Shown: in pieces, positions 24,663 to 33,426 of the stretch | Layout of the letters: each line of letters begins with the position of its first letter | Numbering within the stretch: the first letter of the stretch is position 1 | Origin: JAHFUS01 sp035689115 | Lineage (GTDB): Bacteria > Actinomycetota > Acidimicrobiia > Acidimicrobiales > GCA-2861595 | DNA length: 64,000 bases | NCBI GenBank assembly: GCA_035689115.1 | Contig: DASSMA010000011.1 | Location: 3,656 to 67,655 of the forward strand | Reading direction: 5' to 3' | Position numbers and translations under genes: made by a program | The notes under the pieces: generated by a model | What the model was told of the DNA's origin: nothing | The model's input: only the letters and a program-made list of their open reading frames with translations | Databases searched by the model: none

Positions 24663-27035
24663 TCACCGCCGCCCCCGCCACAGCGGCCGGGGATCGAAGG
24701 CGCGGCCGAGCCGCATGTGCGGCGCGGTAGCGGCACGGAGGCCCGACTCGATGAGCGCCGCGTCGGCGCCCGCCTGCTCGACCTCTGCCGTCGGCGGCTG
24801 GCCCGGCGCGTAGCTCGCGTCGCCCGCCCGGCCGGCCAGCGCGAGGACGGGCTCGGCCAACCCGGCCGGCAGGCGCTCGTCGCCCGCCACCCGGCCGGCG
24901 TGGTCGAGCAAGGTCTCGGCCGGCGCCCGCTCCATACCCCGCGCGGCCAGCGCTTCGGCCGCCTCCGCCCACGCCACCAGCACCCTGTCGCCGGGTGTCG
25001 ATGCCCGGCGCCGCCGGTTGTCGCGGCGCCGGCGCTTGGCGGCTGGAACGGCGCCCACCACGAGCACGACGGTGGCGGCAACCAACGCTATGGCGCCCCA
25101 GGGCAGGCCGGCACCGCCTGGCGCTCCTTTCGGCGGCGCAGCGGTGCCCGGGGCCGTGGTGAACACCGTCGAGGGGTCGTCCGGGGTCGTGTCCCCGGTG
25201 CTGTCACCACCCGGGACGGTGGTGTCCGCCGTGGTGGGGACTTCCGCCGGCGCCACTGTGGACGGCGGCGCGGTGGTGGGGGCGGTCAGGTCGTTCCCGG
25301 AACCGGGGCCTGGGCCGGTACCGCTGGCCTGCATAGCGGGTACCCCCGTATAGCTCTCGGCGCCCGGTATGCCGCGGCCCGGCGTCGGCTCGAACCCCAC
25401 CCATGATCCGTTCAGGTTGACCTCGGGCCACGCGTGGGCGTGCCTGCCCTCCACGTGGTAGAGCCCGTCGCCGAGGAACTCGCCCGGCGTGAACCCGATG
25501 GCCACCCTGGCCGGGATACCCACGGATCGGGCCAGCACGGCGAACGCGGCGGCGAACTGCTCGCAGTAGCCCCGCTTGGTATGGAACAGGAAGTTGCTCA
25601 GCGCATCCTTCCCGGACCCAGGCGCCACGCGGAGGTCGTAGGTGAACGAGGTCCGGAAGAACGACTGGAGCTGCAACGCCTCCAGGTACGGGACGCCTGG
25701 GAGGCCGCTCGGCGCCGACGCCCGGCCGGCCCCCTCGCCGGCGATCCTGGCCGCCAACCGGCGCACCGCCGGGTCGAGATCGGCGGGCAGAGCCAGGTAG
25801 CGGTCGAAGCCGCGCTCGGCAAGTGAGAATCCGGCGTTCGCCAGGGCGTTGGGCGTGGGCTGCGGAACGGCCGACGCCACCTCGTAGCGGTCGCCGTAGC
25901 GCGAGTCGCGACGCCCGACCAGGGTGGTGGATGCCCCGACCACGCCGAGGTCCGGCGAACGCGGAGGCTCCGCCCGGTAGGCGGCCGGCAGCCAGCGGGA
26001 CCTGAGCCCCAGGATGCGGACGCGCTGGACGACCTCCGACGCGGCCAAGGCGCTACCCGGCTCCGGGGGCGGGGCGGCCGACGCCTCCTCCTCGCTCTGC
26101 GTCCAGGTCCTGCCGTCGAAGCGGTCGAGGGCGGTGAGCCGCCAGTACCCGGCCTGTTGCGAGTCGACGGTGAAGAGCTCGGCGTCCGTGCGGTCGAGCA
26201 GCACCGGGTTGAGGTCGACGAATCCGGCCAGGCGCGCCGCCTGGCCGCGGCCGGCGGCCAGGCCGGCACCCTTCACCAGCGGCTGGCCGCCGTAGCCGGG
26301 CAGGTGCGACGCCACTGCTGCGCCGACCAGGGCGGCGGCGAGGGCCAGCGCCGCCGCAGGCACGGCGGTGGCACCGAAGGTTCGCACGCGGCCCCCGGCC
26401 GGCGCCCTGGTCGGCGCCCCGGCCCACGCATGATGGGCGGCGAGGAAGGCGGCGGCTGCCACGATCCACACCGACACGGCGACGACGGGGTGGTCGGCCG
26501 GCGCCCTGGTCGCGCCGAGCACGATGACGGTGAGGGAGGGCACCAGGGCGACGAGGGGCCGGCCGATGCGCAGCGCCATCTGGTCGGCCATGACCGCGCA
26601 CACCGCCACGATGAGCACGGCCAGCGCCAGCTTGCCGGCAGCGGTGACGGCGTCGCCGCCACCGATCTGTCCGCCCGCACCGGCTGCCACCGCCTGCTTC
26701 ACGGCGACGGCCGCTGCCTTCCATGTGGCCGAAAGGGGAAGGCCGCCGACGGTGGTGCCCGGGAAGGCGGTCCATGCGACGGCCAGGAGGATGGCCACCA
26801 GGCCGCCCACCAGGCTGACCGAGGGCGCCACGCGGCGGGCGGCCCACGACGCCAGGTGCACGAGCACGGCCACCACGAGGATGGGGACCAGCGAACGATC
26901 GGGCCCGAGGAAGCCGCGGGCGCCCGGGGCGGCGGCCAGGGTGGCAGCAACGAGGGCGGCGACCACCGGCCACTCCCGGAGCGACGCCCGGGCGTCCCCG
27001 GAGCCCGCCAGTGCCCCCCTTCGGAGACCGGTCAC
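24663..27035 (-). CDS. TgpA-like transglutaminase-domain membrane protein
   Basis: 790 residues from a GTG overlapping the DUF58 stop. About seven transmembrane helices occupy residues 20-260, then an extracytoplasmic region with the N-terminal TgpA domain (YWRLTALDRFDGRTW) and the transglutaminase core: catalytic Cys in RGYCEQFAAAFAVLARSVGI, His in VEGRHAHAWPEV and downstream Asp/Asn region (GFEPTPGRGIPGAE). A Thr/Pro-rich linker (TTAPPSTVAPAEVPTTAD), another helix (LPWGAIALVAATVVLVVGAV), and a cytoplasmic DUF4129-like C-terminal domain follow. Usual partner of DUF58 and MoxR in actinobacteria; thought to act in cell-envelope protein processing or cross-linking. Confidence 0.9.
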   Translation of the reverse strand: MTGLRRGALAGSGDARASLREWPVVAALVAATLAAAPGARGFLGPDRSLVPILVVAVLVHLASWAARRVAPSVSLVGGLVAILLAVAWTAFPGTTVGGLPLSATWKAAAVAVKQAVAAGAGGQIGGGDAVTAAGKLALAVLIVAVCAVMADQMALRIGRPLVALVPSLTVIVLGATRAPADHPVVAVSVWIVAAAAFLAAHHAWAGAPTRAPAGGRVRTFGATAVPAAALALAAALVGAAVASHLPGYGGQPLVKGAGLAAGRGQAARLAGFVDLNPVLLDRTDAELFTVDSQQAGYWRLTALDRFDGRTWTQSEEEASAAPPPEPGSALAASEVVQRVRILGLRSRWLPAAYRAEPPRSPDLGVVGASTTLVGRRDSRYGDRYEVASAVPQPTPNALANAGFSLAERGFDRYLALPADLDPAVRRLAARIAGEGAGRASAPSGLPGVPYLEALQLQSFFRTSFTYDLRVAPGSGKDALSNFLFHTKRGYCEQFAAAFAVLARSVGIPARVAIGFTPGEFLGDGLYHVEGRHAHAWPEVNLNGSWVGFEPTPGRGIPGAESYTGVPAMQASGTGPGPGSGNDLTAPTTAPPSTVAPAEVPTTADTTVPGGDSTGDTTPDDPSTVFTTAPGTAAPPKGAPGGAGLPWGAIALVAATVVLVVGAVPAAKRRRRDNRRRRASTPGDRVLVAWAEAAEALAARGMERAPAETLLDHAGRVAGDERLPAGLAEPVLALAGRAGDASYAPGQPPTAEVEQAGADAALIESGLRAATAPHMRLGRAFDPRPLWRGRR

Positions 27036-28186
27036 CTTCGCGTCGCCCCCGGCGAGGGAGCGGTCTCGACACCCCAGGCCCTCTCCCACGCCTGGCGGAA
27101 GCCGCCTGCTCGCCCGACCGGAACCACGGTGTCGAACGCCAGGCCGAGTGAACCCGGCCGGGTGACGCCGACCACGACGGCGACGGATCCCATGGCGTCC
27201 GCCACCGCCGGGCCCAGCACGGACAGGCCCTGGGCGCCGGCGGCCGTGACGAGCACCAGCGTGGCCTCCTCGTCGTTGGCCAGGAGGGAGGCCATCTCCC
27301 GCAGGCCGGGGGAGGCGTCGGCGTGGGCGGCGGCCAGAAGGTCGAACACCTCCTCCTGGTGGGCGTCGCCGCCGGCCCACCCGGAGTCGATACCGCCGGT
27401 GGTGACCAGACGCACCACGCCCTCGCCGGCCGAGGCGGCGGCGAACACGCCGGCCGCCGCCGATACGGCGAGCTCCTGCGTCACCCCGTCGTGGACCGAC
27501 GCGCGCAGGTCGAGGGCGACGACGGTGCGGCGGAGGTGGGGCAGCTCGTCCTGGCGCACGACCAGGTCGTCGAGGCGGGCGCTCGTGGGCCAGTGGACGA
27601 GGCGGAGGTCGTCGCCGGTCTCGTAGGGCCGCAGGCCGTGGAAGTCCCCGCCAGGAATGCGGGCCGGCGCCGGCCGGGACGGCGCCGAGCGCCCGGTCCC
27701 CTCGGGCGCCAAGGCGATCTCGTCGACCGCCGGGTGGACGATCAGGGTGCTCGGCGCCAGTACCTCGACGGTGCGGGCGGCCAGGCCGAAGGGGTCGGTC
27801 ACCCCCGCCCGCAGCGGGCCGGCGGGTATGAGCCCGCGGCGGGACGCGTCGAGCCGGTAGGAGACCTGGACGGGGCCCCGGAGCGCGGGGAGCACGAACC
27901 GGCCGGCGGCGCCGTCATCGAGGCACAAGGCCGGGGTGGCCTGCCGCCCGCGTGGGGCGAGCGTGAGGGACGCCGTCGTCCACTGGCCGGCGGGCACCCG
28001 GGCGGGCGCCAGATGCCGTCTCGCCTCGATGCGCACCGGGCGCAGCCGAACCCAGGCGACGGAGGCGGCCAGGAGCAGGGCAGCCGCCGCTGCGACGACA
28101 TACAACTCCTCGAGGCCCAGCACCCGGCCGCCCGCTCCGACCACCAACGAGCCCAGCCCCAGCCGCCACCCCTTGGCCGTCGGCAC
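27032..28186 (-). CDS. DUF58 domain protein
   Basis: 384 residues from GTG 28186. Two hydrophobic segments near the N-terminus (LGSLVVGAGGRVLGLEEL and YVVAAAAALLLAASVAWV), then a beta-rich region and the DUF58 signature FHGLRPYETGDDLRLVHWPTSARLDDLVVRQDE. A von Willebrand-like part follows with VVALDLRASVHDG. It lies between MoxR (12 bp upstream) and TgpA (GTGA overlap), the standard order of this conserved operon. Membrane-associated; biochemical role unresolved in the family. Confidence 0.92.
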   Translation of the reverse strand: MPTAKGWRLGLGSLVVGAGGRVLGLEELYVVAAAAALLLAASVAWVRLRPVRIEARRHLAPARVPAGQWTTASLTLAPRGRQATPALCLDDGAAGRFVLPALRGPVQVSYRLDASRRGLIPAGPLRAGVTDPFGLAARTVEVLAPSTLIVHPAVDEIALAPEGTGRSAPSRPAPARIPGGDFHGLRPYETGDDLRLVHWPTSARLDDLVVRQDELPHLRRTVVALDLRASVHDGVTQELAVSAAAGVFAAASAGEGVVRLVTTGGIDSGWAGGDAHQEEVFDLLAAAHADASPGLREMASLLANDEEATLVLVTAAGAQGLSVLGPAVADAMGSVAVVVGVTRPGSLGLAFDTVVPVGRAGGFRQAWERAWGVETAPSPGATRR

Positions 28187-28198
28187 CGGGGTCTCGGC

Positions 28199-29182
28199 TC
28201 AGTCCCGCCCGACAGGTACCGGGACCGACGCCAGCAGGTTCTCGACGACCTGCCGCCGGGTGTGCCCGGCCGCCCGGGCATCGGGCGAGAGGACCAGCCG
28301 GTGTTCGAGCACGGGGACCGCCAGCCGGCGCACGTCGTCGGGGAGGACATGGCCCCGCCCGTGCACCGCCGCCTCCGCCCGGGCGGCGCGGAGCAGGGCC
28401 AAGGACGCGCGGGGCGACATCCCGAGGGTGAGCGCCGGCGAGGACCGGGTGGCCTCGGCCAGCCCCAGGATGTAGCTCTTGACGCCAGGCGCCACGTGCA
28501 CGGCGCGGGTGGCGGCGATCATCGCCCGCACGTCGTCGAGGCCGGCCACCGCCGCCGGCTCGGCGACCGGCGCCTCGGCGCCGTGGGTGTCGAGCATCGC
28601 CATCTCGGCCGGGCGCCCGGGGTAGCCGAGCGAGATGCGGACGAGGAAGCGGTCGAGCTGGCTGTCGGGCAGCGGGTAGGTGCCGTGGCGCTCGAAGGGG
28701 TTCTGGGTGGCGATCACCATGAACGGCCGGGGCAGCGGGTATGTGGTGGCGTCGACGGTGACCTGGGCCTCCTCCATCGCCTCGAGGAGGGCCGCCTGGG
28801 TCTTCGGCGAGGCCCGGTTGAGCTCGTCGGCCAGGACGAGGTTGGTGAACAGCCCGCCGGGCCGGAAGTCGAAGGTGCCCAGCTCGCGGTTGAACACCGT
28901 GGCCCCGATCACGTCGGACGGGAGCAGGTCGGGGGTGAACTGGATGCGCCGCCACCGGCCGTGCACCGACGCCGCCAGGGCCCGGGCCAGCGTGGTCTTC
29001 CCGACGCCGGGGACGTCCTCGACGAGCACGTGCCCCTCGGCCAGCATGGCCACCACGGCCAGGTGGATCGCCTCGGCGTTGCCGTGGACCACGGTGGCGA
29101 TGTTCGCCCCGATGACGTTGTAGAGCGCGGCGACCTCCGGATCGGCGCGCACCGGGACCGCATCGCCGCTGGTCATCGCCAT
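28199..29182 (-). CDS. MoxR-family AAA+ ATPase
   Basis: 327 residues; start ATG 29182 with GGAGG six bases upstream. Walker A VEDVPGVGKTTLARAL, Walker B LVLADELNRASPKTQAALLEAMEE, sensor 1 VIATQNPFERHGTYPLPDSQLDRFL, and a C-terminal lid with GMSPRASLALLRAARAEA. MoxR ATPases act as chaperones with von Willebrand or DUF58 partners, as here. First gene of the MoxR-DUF58-TgpA operon. Confidence 0.95.
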   Translation of the reverse strand: MAMTSGDAVPVRADPEVAALYNVIGANIATVVHGNAEAIHLAVVAMLAEGHVLVEDVPGVGKTTLARALAASVHGRWRRIQFTPDLLPSDVIGATVFNRELGTFDFRPGGLFTNLVLADELNRASPKTQAALLEAMEEAQVTVDATTYPLPRPFMVIATQNPFERHGTYPLPDSQLDRFLVRISLGYPGRPAEMAMLDTHGAEAPVAEPAAVAGLDDVRAMIAATRAVHVAPGVKSYILGLAEATRSSPALTLGMSPRASLALLRAARAEAAVHGRGHVLPDDVRRLAVPVLEHRLVLSPDARAAGHTRRQVVENLLASVPVPVGRD

Positions 29183-29294
29183 GAGCCCTCCCCTTGCCCT
29201 GAAGCACAGCCAAGCGTACGCGCGCCCGTCGCCCGGCGACGGCCGGGACCCCGGCCTACGAAGGGCCTCGCCCGCCCCGTCGTAGACTGCGCCC

Positions 29295-29492
29295 GTGGCC
29301 GAGACGGCAGAAGCCAGGCGCTTCCGCACCGCGCTGGCCATGGCCGACCTGGGCGTGGCGCTCATGCGCCAGAACCTCCGCCGCCGCCATCCGGGAGCGT
29401 CCGAGGTGGAGATCGACGCCCGGCTCCGGCGCTGGCTCGCGGACCGACCGCCCGACGCGCCCGGGCGGCCGCGAGCCATCACGTCGTGGTGA
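29295..29492 (+). CDS. Small helical protein upstream of a nucleotidyltransferase (candidate antitoxin)
   Basis: 65 residues from GTG 29295. TAGACT lies 6 nt upstream and there is no ribosome site, so the transcript is probably leaderless. The sequence is mostly helical (RFRTALAMADLGVALMRQNL, EVEIDARLRRWLADRPPDAP). Its stop overlaps the next start (GTGA), so the two proteins are made together. A tiny protein fused in translation to an AbiEii-like nucleotidyltransferase suggests a toxin-antitoxin pair, but no antitoxin family is recognised. Confidence 0.65.
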   Translation: MAETAEARRFRTALAMADLGVALMRQNLRRRHPGASEVEIDARLRRWLADRPPDAPGRPRAITSW

Positions 29493-30070
29493 CGGCCTTC
29501 GAGCGCGCGGCCCGCACCACGGCCGGCCACCTCGAGCGGCTTGAAGCCCCCTACGCGCTGGTGGGCGGGTTCGCCGTGTCGGTCCGCTGCGAGCCGAGGT
29601 TCACCCGAGACGTCGACCTGGTGGTCGCTGTTCAGGACGACCAGGCGGCCGAGGCGATCGTGCGGGCATTGACCTCATGGGACTACCGGCTGCTGGCGGT
29701 CGTCGAGCAGGAGGCCGCCGGGAGGCTCGCCACCGCCCGCCTGGCGTTCGGCGCCGACGGCGAGGCCGTCGACCTGCTGTTCGCCTCCTCGGGGATCGAG
29801 CCCGAGATCGCAGCCGCCGCCGAGCAGCTCGAAATCCTTCCCGGCCTCGTCCTGCCCGTGGCCAGGACAGGGCATCTCATCGCTCTCAAGCTGCTCGCCG
29901 CCGACCCGATCTCCCGGCCGCAGGATGCCGTCGACCTCCGCGCCCTCCTCGACGCCGCCGGACCCGAAGACGTCGAGGTGGCCCGCCGGGCGGTGGGTCT
30001 CATCGAGGCCCGCGGTTTCCAGCGCGGCCGGGACCTGGAGGCGGCTTTGGACGACCTGCTTTCCCGCTGA
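29489..30070 (+). CDS. Nucleotidyltransferase-fold protein (AbiEii/MNT-like)
   Basis: 193 residues. The N-terminal third has the nucleotidyltransferase pattern: a Gly-containing loop in YALVGGFAVSVRCEPRFTRDVDLVVAV, where GG and D-x-D (DVD) are the metal-binding core of the superfamily, and a later acidic strand EAVDLLFASSG. The segment HLIALKLLAADPISRPQDAVDLRALL is typical of AbiEii/MNT toxins (lysine and D-x-x-D-L). Coupled to the small gene upstream. Converges on glutamate dehydrogenase with 4 bp between. Toxin versus housekeeping role cannot be decided from sequence. Confidence 0.8.
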   Translation: MTAFERAARTTAGHLERLEAPYALVGGFAVSVRCEPRFTRDVDLVVAVQDDQAAEAIVRALTSWDYRLLAVVEQEAAGRLATARLAFGADGEAVDLLFASSGIEPEIAAAAEQLEILPGLVLPVARTGHLIALKLLAADPISRPQDAVDLRALLDAAGPEDVEVARRAVGLIEARGFQRGRDLEAALDDLLSR

Positions 30071-30074
30071 TCGG

Positions 30075-31322
30075 CTACGGGAAGAGGCCGCGGGCGGCGA
30101 TGGCGTCGGCGACCCGCTGGAGGGCGAGGGCGAAGGCGGCCCGGCGCAGCGACACGCCGAGGGTGTCGGCCTTGGCCCACACCGACTGGAACGCGGTGTC
30201 CATGAAGGTGCGCAGCCTGAGGGCCACCGTCTCCTCGTCCCAGGCGAAGCCCTGCTTGTCCTGGGCCCACTCGAAGTAGCTGGCGGTGACGCCGCCGGCG
30301 TTGGCGAGGATGTCGGGCACCACCGTGATGCCCCGCCGGTCGAGCACGGCGTCGGCTTCGGGGGTGGTGGGGCCGTTGGCCGCCTCGACCACCACCTTGG
30401 TGGCGAGCGTCTCGGCCACGTCCTTCCCGATGGCCCCGGAGAGGGCGGCCGGCACCACCAGCTCGCTCTCGACCTTCCAGAGGTCGGCGGGGTCGAGGGG
30501 GTCGGCCTGGTCGAACCCGGCCACGGTGCCGGCCTTGGCCACGTGCTCAGAGAGGGCGGAGGCGTCGAGGCCGCCCGAGTTGCACACCGCCCCGCCGATG
30601 TCGCTGACCGCCACCACCCGCATGCCGGCCGACGAGAGGAGGAACGCCAGCGGGCCGCCCACCTTGCCGAAGCCCTGGATGACCGCCCGGCTGCCGGCCA
30701 GGGGCATGCCGAGGGCGATGAAGGCAGCCCGGGCGCACATCACCACACCCGAGGAGGTGGCGCCGGCGTGGGCCTTGGTGCCGCCCACCGACAGGGGCTT
30801 GCCGGTGACGGTGCCGGCCAGCAGCTCGCCGCCGTGCATCATCGCCAGCGTGTCCATGAGCCAGGCCATCACCCGGCCGTCGGTGTTGACGTCGGGCGCC
30901 GGGATGTCGCGCTCGGGGCCGAGCAGGGGCGACACCTCGAGGGTGTAGCGGCGGGTGAGGCGCTCCAGCTCGCCCATCGACATCACCGTGGGGTCGCAGC
31001 GGACGCCGCCCTTGGCCCCGCCGAAGGGCAGGTTGGCCACCGCCGTCTTGAACGTCATGTCGGCGGCCAGGGCGGTGACCTCGAACACGTCCAGCTCGGG
31101 GTGGAACCGGATGCCGCCCTTGCCCGGCCCCCTGGTGGTGTCGTGGTGGACCCGCCAGCCGGTGAACACCTCCACCCGCCCGTCGTCCATCCGCACCGGC
31201 ACCGCCACCTCCAGCACGCGCCGCGGCGTGCGCAGCATGCGGTGGATGTCGGGGTCCAGATCGGTGAGCTTGGCGGCGTCGTCGAGGCGCTCGAGCACCG
31301 CCGACCACGCGTCGTAACTCAC
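30075..31322 (-). CDS. gdhA: Glutamate (Glu/Leu/Phe/Val family) dehydrogenase
   Basis: 415 residues, the usual length. It interconverts glutamate and 2-oxoglutarate plus ammonium with NAD(P). Substrate-binding GPGKGGIRFHPELDVFEV and catalytic Lys in NLPFGGAKGGVRCDP, then DIPAPDVNTDGRVMAWLMD, and the Rossmann motif IQGFGKVGGPLAFLL followed by VVAVSDIGG. NGPTTPEADAVL and ILANAGGVTASYFEWAQ are typical C-terminal landmarks. GTG start with TACCGT 6 nt upstream and no ribosome site suggests a leaderless transcript. Lies near the arginine-ornithine genes, consistent with a nitrogen-metabolism neighbourhood. Confidence 0.95.
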   Translation of the reverse strand: MSYDAWSAVLERLDDAAKLTDLDPDIHRMLRTPRRVLEVAVPVRMDDGRVEVFTGWRVHHDTTRGPGKGGIRFHPELDVFEVTALAADMTFKTAVANLPFGGAKGGVRCDPTVMSMGELERLTRRYTLEVSPLLGPERDIPAPDVNTDGRVMAWLMDTLAMMHGGELLAGTVTGKPLSVGGTKAHAGATSSGVVMCARAAFIALGMPLAGSRAVIQGFGKVGGPLAFLLSSAGMRVVAVSDIGGAVCNSGGLDASALSEHVAKAGTVAGFDQADPLDPADLWKVESELVVPAALSGAIGKDVAETLATKVVVEAANGPTTPEADAVLDRRGITVVPDILANAGGVTASYFEWAQDKQGFAWDEETVALRLRTFMDTAFQSVWAKADTLGVSLRRAAFALALQRVADAIAARGLFP

Positions 31323-31343
31323 GGTTCCACGGTAGGCGAGCGG

Positions 31344-31910
31344 TCAGCCTTCTGGGAGGAGGGTGGCGACGTTGACAGCTGCCTGTGGGAGAGCCTCGGG
31401 AGCGACGGTGGCGCCTCGCCCGTAGACCTGGCGGGACCGGTAGTCGCGACCGGTCGGGTCGCTGCACACCTCGATCGTGCCGTCCCCCACGTTGACGAGC
31501 CACACCTCTCGGATCCCGGCGGCGGCGTAGAGCGGCAGCTTGACCCGGGCGTCGAAGGCGGCGGTGGAGTCGCCGACCTCGATCAGGACGAGGACGTCGC
31601 CGCCCTCGGGGAGCGCCCCCCGGTAGTCGTCGGCCCGGGGACGGAGCAGGAGCAGGTCGGGCTGCGGCTCGGAGCGGTCGCCGAGGCGCAGCGGGTTCTG
31701 TACGGACACGATGGCCCGGTCGCCGGCGGCTTCGACGAAGAGGCGGGTCAACCCGTTCACGCACGCCGCGTGGCGGGAGCCGATGGGCGTCATGTCGACG
31801 ATCTCCCCCTCGAGGAGCTCGATCCGGTCGTCCTCGCCGAAGATGCCGGCCTCGGCCATCCGGTGATACTCGTCGACCGTGAAACGGTGGGCAACGGGCT
31901 GCACCGCCAT
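31344..31910 (-). CDS. Uma2-family (DUF820) restriction-endonuclease-like protein
   Basis: 188 residues. The start RFTVDEYHRMAEAGIFGEDDRIELLEGEIV is the DUF820/Uma2 opening. The PD-(D/E)XK-type core is visible as EPQPDLLLLRPRADDY, VLVLIEVGDSTAAFDARVKL and YAAAGIREVWLVNVGDG. The family has a nuclease fold but no established function. TAGCCT lies 6 nt before the ATG, overlapping the stop of the upstream gene, so it probably has its own leaderless transcript. Confidence 0.9.
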   Translation of the reverse strand: MAVQPVAHRFTVDEYHRMAEAGIFGEDDRIELLEGEIVDMTPIGSRHAACVNGLTRLFVEAAGDRAIVSVQNPLRLGDRSEPQPDLLLLRPRADDYRGALPEGGDVLVLIEVGDSTAAFDARVKLPLYAAAGIREVWLVNVGDGTIEVCSDPTGRDYRSRQVYGRGATVAPEALPQAAVNVATLLPEG

Positions 31911-31919
31911 GCCGTCAGG

Positions 31920-32225
31920 CTACAGGGAGGGGGTGACACCCTCCGTGTAGTGGAGGAACAGCTCCTCGACGACCTCCCGCAGCCCGTCGCCCTTCGTGCC
32001 GGGGCCGAGTTCCACGGTGATCATGTTCGAGTAGACGTGGACGCCCTTCACGTCGCCGTGGGCGAACAGGCGCCGGGCCAGCACGTCCGGCGGCCGGTCG
32101 CCGGTGGCGTCCTCCGCGCTGGCGTAGCGCTCGTGCCCCATCCCGGTGAGGCTGCGGTTGATCTCGAAGCGCAGCACTCCCTGGCTGAGCGACGGCTTCT
32201 GCACGACCACGATCGGCTGGCCCAT
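31920..32225 (-). CDS. Nfu/NifU N-terminal domain protein
   Basis: 101 residues. It matches the short Scaffold protein Nfu/NifU N-terminal domain: LRFEINRSLTGMGHERY, an Ala/Pro-rich turn, VLARRLFAHGDVKGVHVYSNMITVELG. The C-terminal CxxC iron-sulfur scaffold domain is missing, as in many stand-alone members. A role in iron-sulfur protein maturation is possible but unproven for such short forms. Shares a short divergent promoter region with the AI-2E family transporter. Confidence 0.8.
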   Translation of the reverse strand: MGQPIVVVQKPSLSQGVLRFEINRSLTGMGHERYASAEDATGDRPPDVLARRLFAHGDVKGVHVYSNMITVELGPGTKGDGLREVVEELFLHYTEGVTPSL

Positions 32226-32236
32226 GGCGGAGGCGG

Positions 32237-32257
32237 AGGTTAGCCCCTGGGTACGCT
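32237..32257. promoter_or_regulatory. Divergent -10 elements between the Nfu-like and AI-2E transporter genes
   Basis: Minus strand TAACCT (32242-32237) is 11 nt before the ATG at 32225. Plus strand TACGCT (32252-32257) is 8 nt before the ATG at 32266, implying a leaderless mRNA. The two hexamers are only 9 bp apart, so the promoters overlap. Confidence 0.45.
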
Positions 32258-32265
32258 GACTGGCG

Positions 32266-33426
32266 ATGTCAGCCCCCGCGGCACCCCAACGCCAGCCGGT
32301 GCCGTGGCGCACGATCTGGGCCACGATCGGCTCGGTCGTGCTGACGCTGGCCCTCATCGCCCTGGTGAAGGCCACGTCCAAGATCCTGGTGTGGCTGGTG
32401 ATCGCCGGCTTCTTCGCCGTGGTGCTCGGCCCCCCGGTCGACTTCCTCCAGCAGCGGGCGCACCTCCGACGCTCGCTGGCCACCCTCCTCGTGATCTTCG
32501 CCGGCCTCGCCCTGCTCGGGGGCATGCTCTACGCCTTCATCAAGCCCATCGTCGACCAGACCCAGCAGTTCGTCGACCACTTCCCCACCTACGTGGAGGA
32601 CGCCCGGGCCGGCCGGGGCCCCCTCGGAGGGCTGGTGAAGAAGTACAACCTGGACCAGAAGCTCGAGGAGCACCGGAGCGACCTCCAGAAGTCGCTCACC
32701 AACCTGGGGCGCAACAGCGTCGACATCATCCGGGGCGTGGGCAACGCGGTGGCGGCCACCGTCACCATCTTCGTGCTGGTGGTCCTGATGCTCATGTCGG
32801 GCCCCAAGATGCTGAGCAGCGGCGTGGGGGCGCTGTCGCCACCCGCCGCCGAGCGCGTCCGCAGGGTCTCGTCCGACTGCGCCAAGGCGGTCACCGGCTA
32901 CGTGGCCGGCAACCTCCTCATCAGCGTGATCGCCGGGATGGCCACCTTCGTGTTCATGTGGATCGCCGACATCCCCTTCCGCAGCGTGCTCAGCCTGTGG
33001 GTGGCCTTCGCCGACCTCATCCCGCTGGTGGGCGCCACCCTCGGCGCCATCCCGGTTGTCCTCGTCGGATTCCTCAACTCCACCGGGCAGGGCATCGCCG
33101 CCATCGTGTTCTTCATCGCCTACCAGCAGTTCGAGAACCACGTGCTCCAGGTCACGATCATGTCCCGCACGGTGGACCTCAACCCCCTGGTCGTCCTCGT
33201 GGCGGTCCTCATCGGCGTGGAGCTGAGCGGCATGCTGGGCGCCCTGCTGGCCATTCCCATCGCCGGCGTCATCCAGGTGATCGGGCGGGACATCTACGAC
33301 ACCCGCCGCGGACGCGTCAAGCCGGAGCCCACCGTGGGCGCCGACGAGGTCCCGGCCGGCGCGGTCCCCACCGGCAACGGAGCCGAGAGCACCACACAGC
33401 CGGCGGAGACAGGAGCAGAGCGGTGA
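32266..33426 (+). CDS. AI-2E family (UPF0118/PerM) membrane transporter
   Basis: 386 residues with about eight transmembrane helices. Early helices TIWATIGSVVLTLALIALV and ILVWLVIAGFFAVVLGPPVD, the large extracytoplasmic loop containing FVDHFPTYVEDA, and the late signature VAFADLIPLVGATLGAIPVVLVG and QQFENHVLQVTIMSRTVDLNPLVVL are diagnostic of the family. The C-terminal 60 residues are a hydrophilic tail. Substrate cannot be assigned: members include ion antiporters and exporters. The stop overlaps the start of the ornithine cyclodeaminase-like gene (GTGA). Confidence 0.9.
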   Translation: MSAPAAPQRQPVPWRTIWATIGSVVLTLALIALVKATSKILVWLVIAGFFAVVLGPPVDFLQQRAHLRRSLATLLVIFAGLALLGGMLYAFIKPIVDQTQQFVDHFPTYVEDARAGRGPLGGLVKKYNLDQKLEEHRSDLQKSLTNLGRNSVDIIRGVGNAVAATVTIFVLVVLMLMSGPKMLSSGVGALSPPAAERVRRVSSDCAKAVTGYVAGNLLISVIAGMATFVFMWIADIPFRSVLSLWVAFADLIPLVGATLGAIPVVLVGFLNSTGQGIAAIVFFIAYQQFENHVLQVTIMSRTVDLNPLVVLVAVLIGVELSGMLGALLAIPIAGVIQVIGRDIYDTRRGRVKPEPTVGADEVPAGAVPTGNGAESTTQPAETGAER

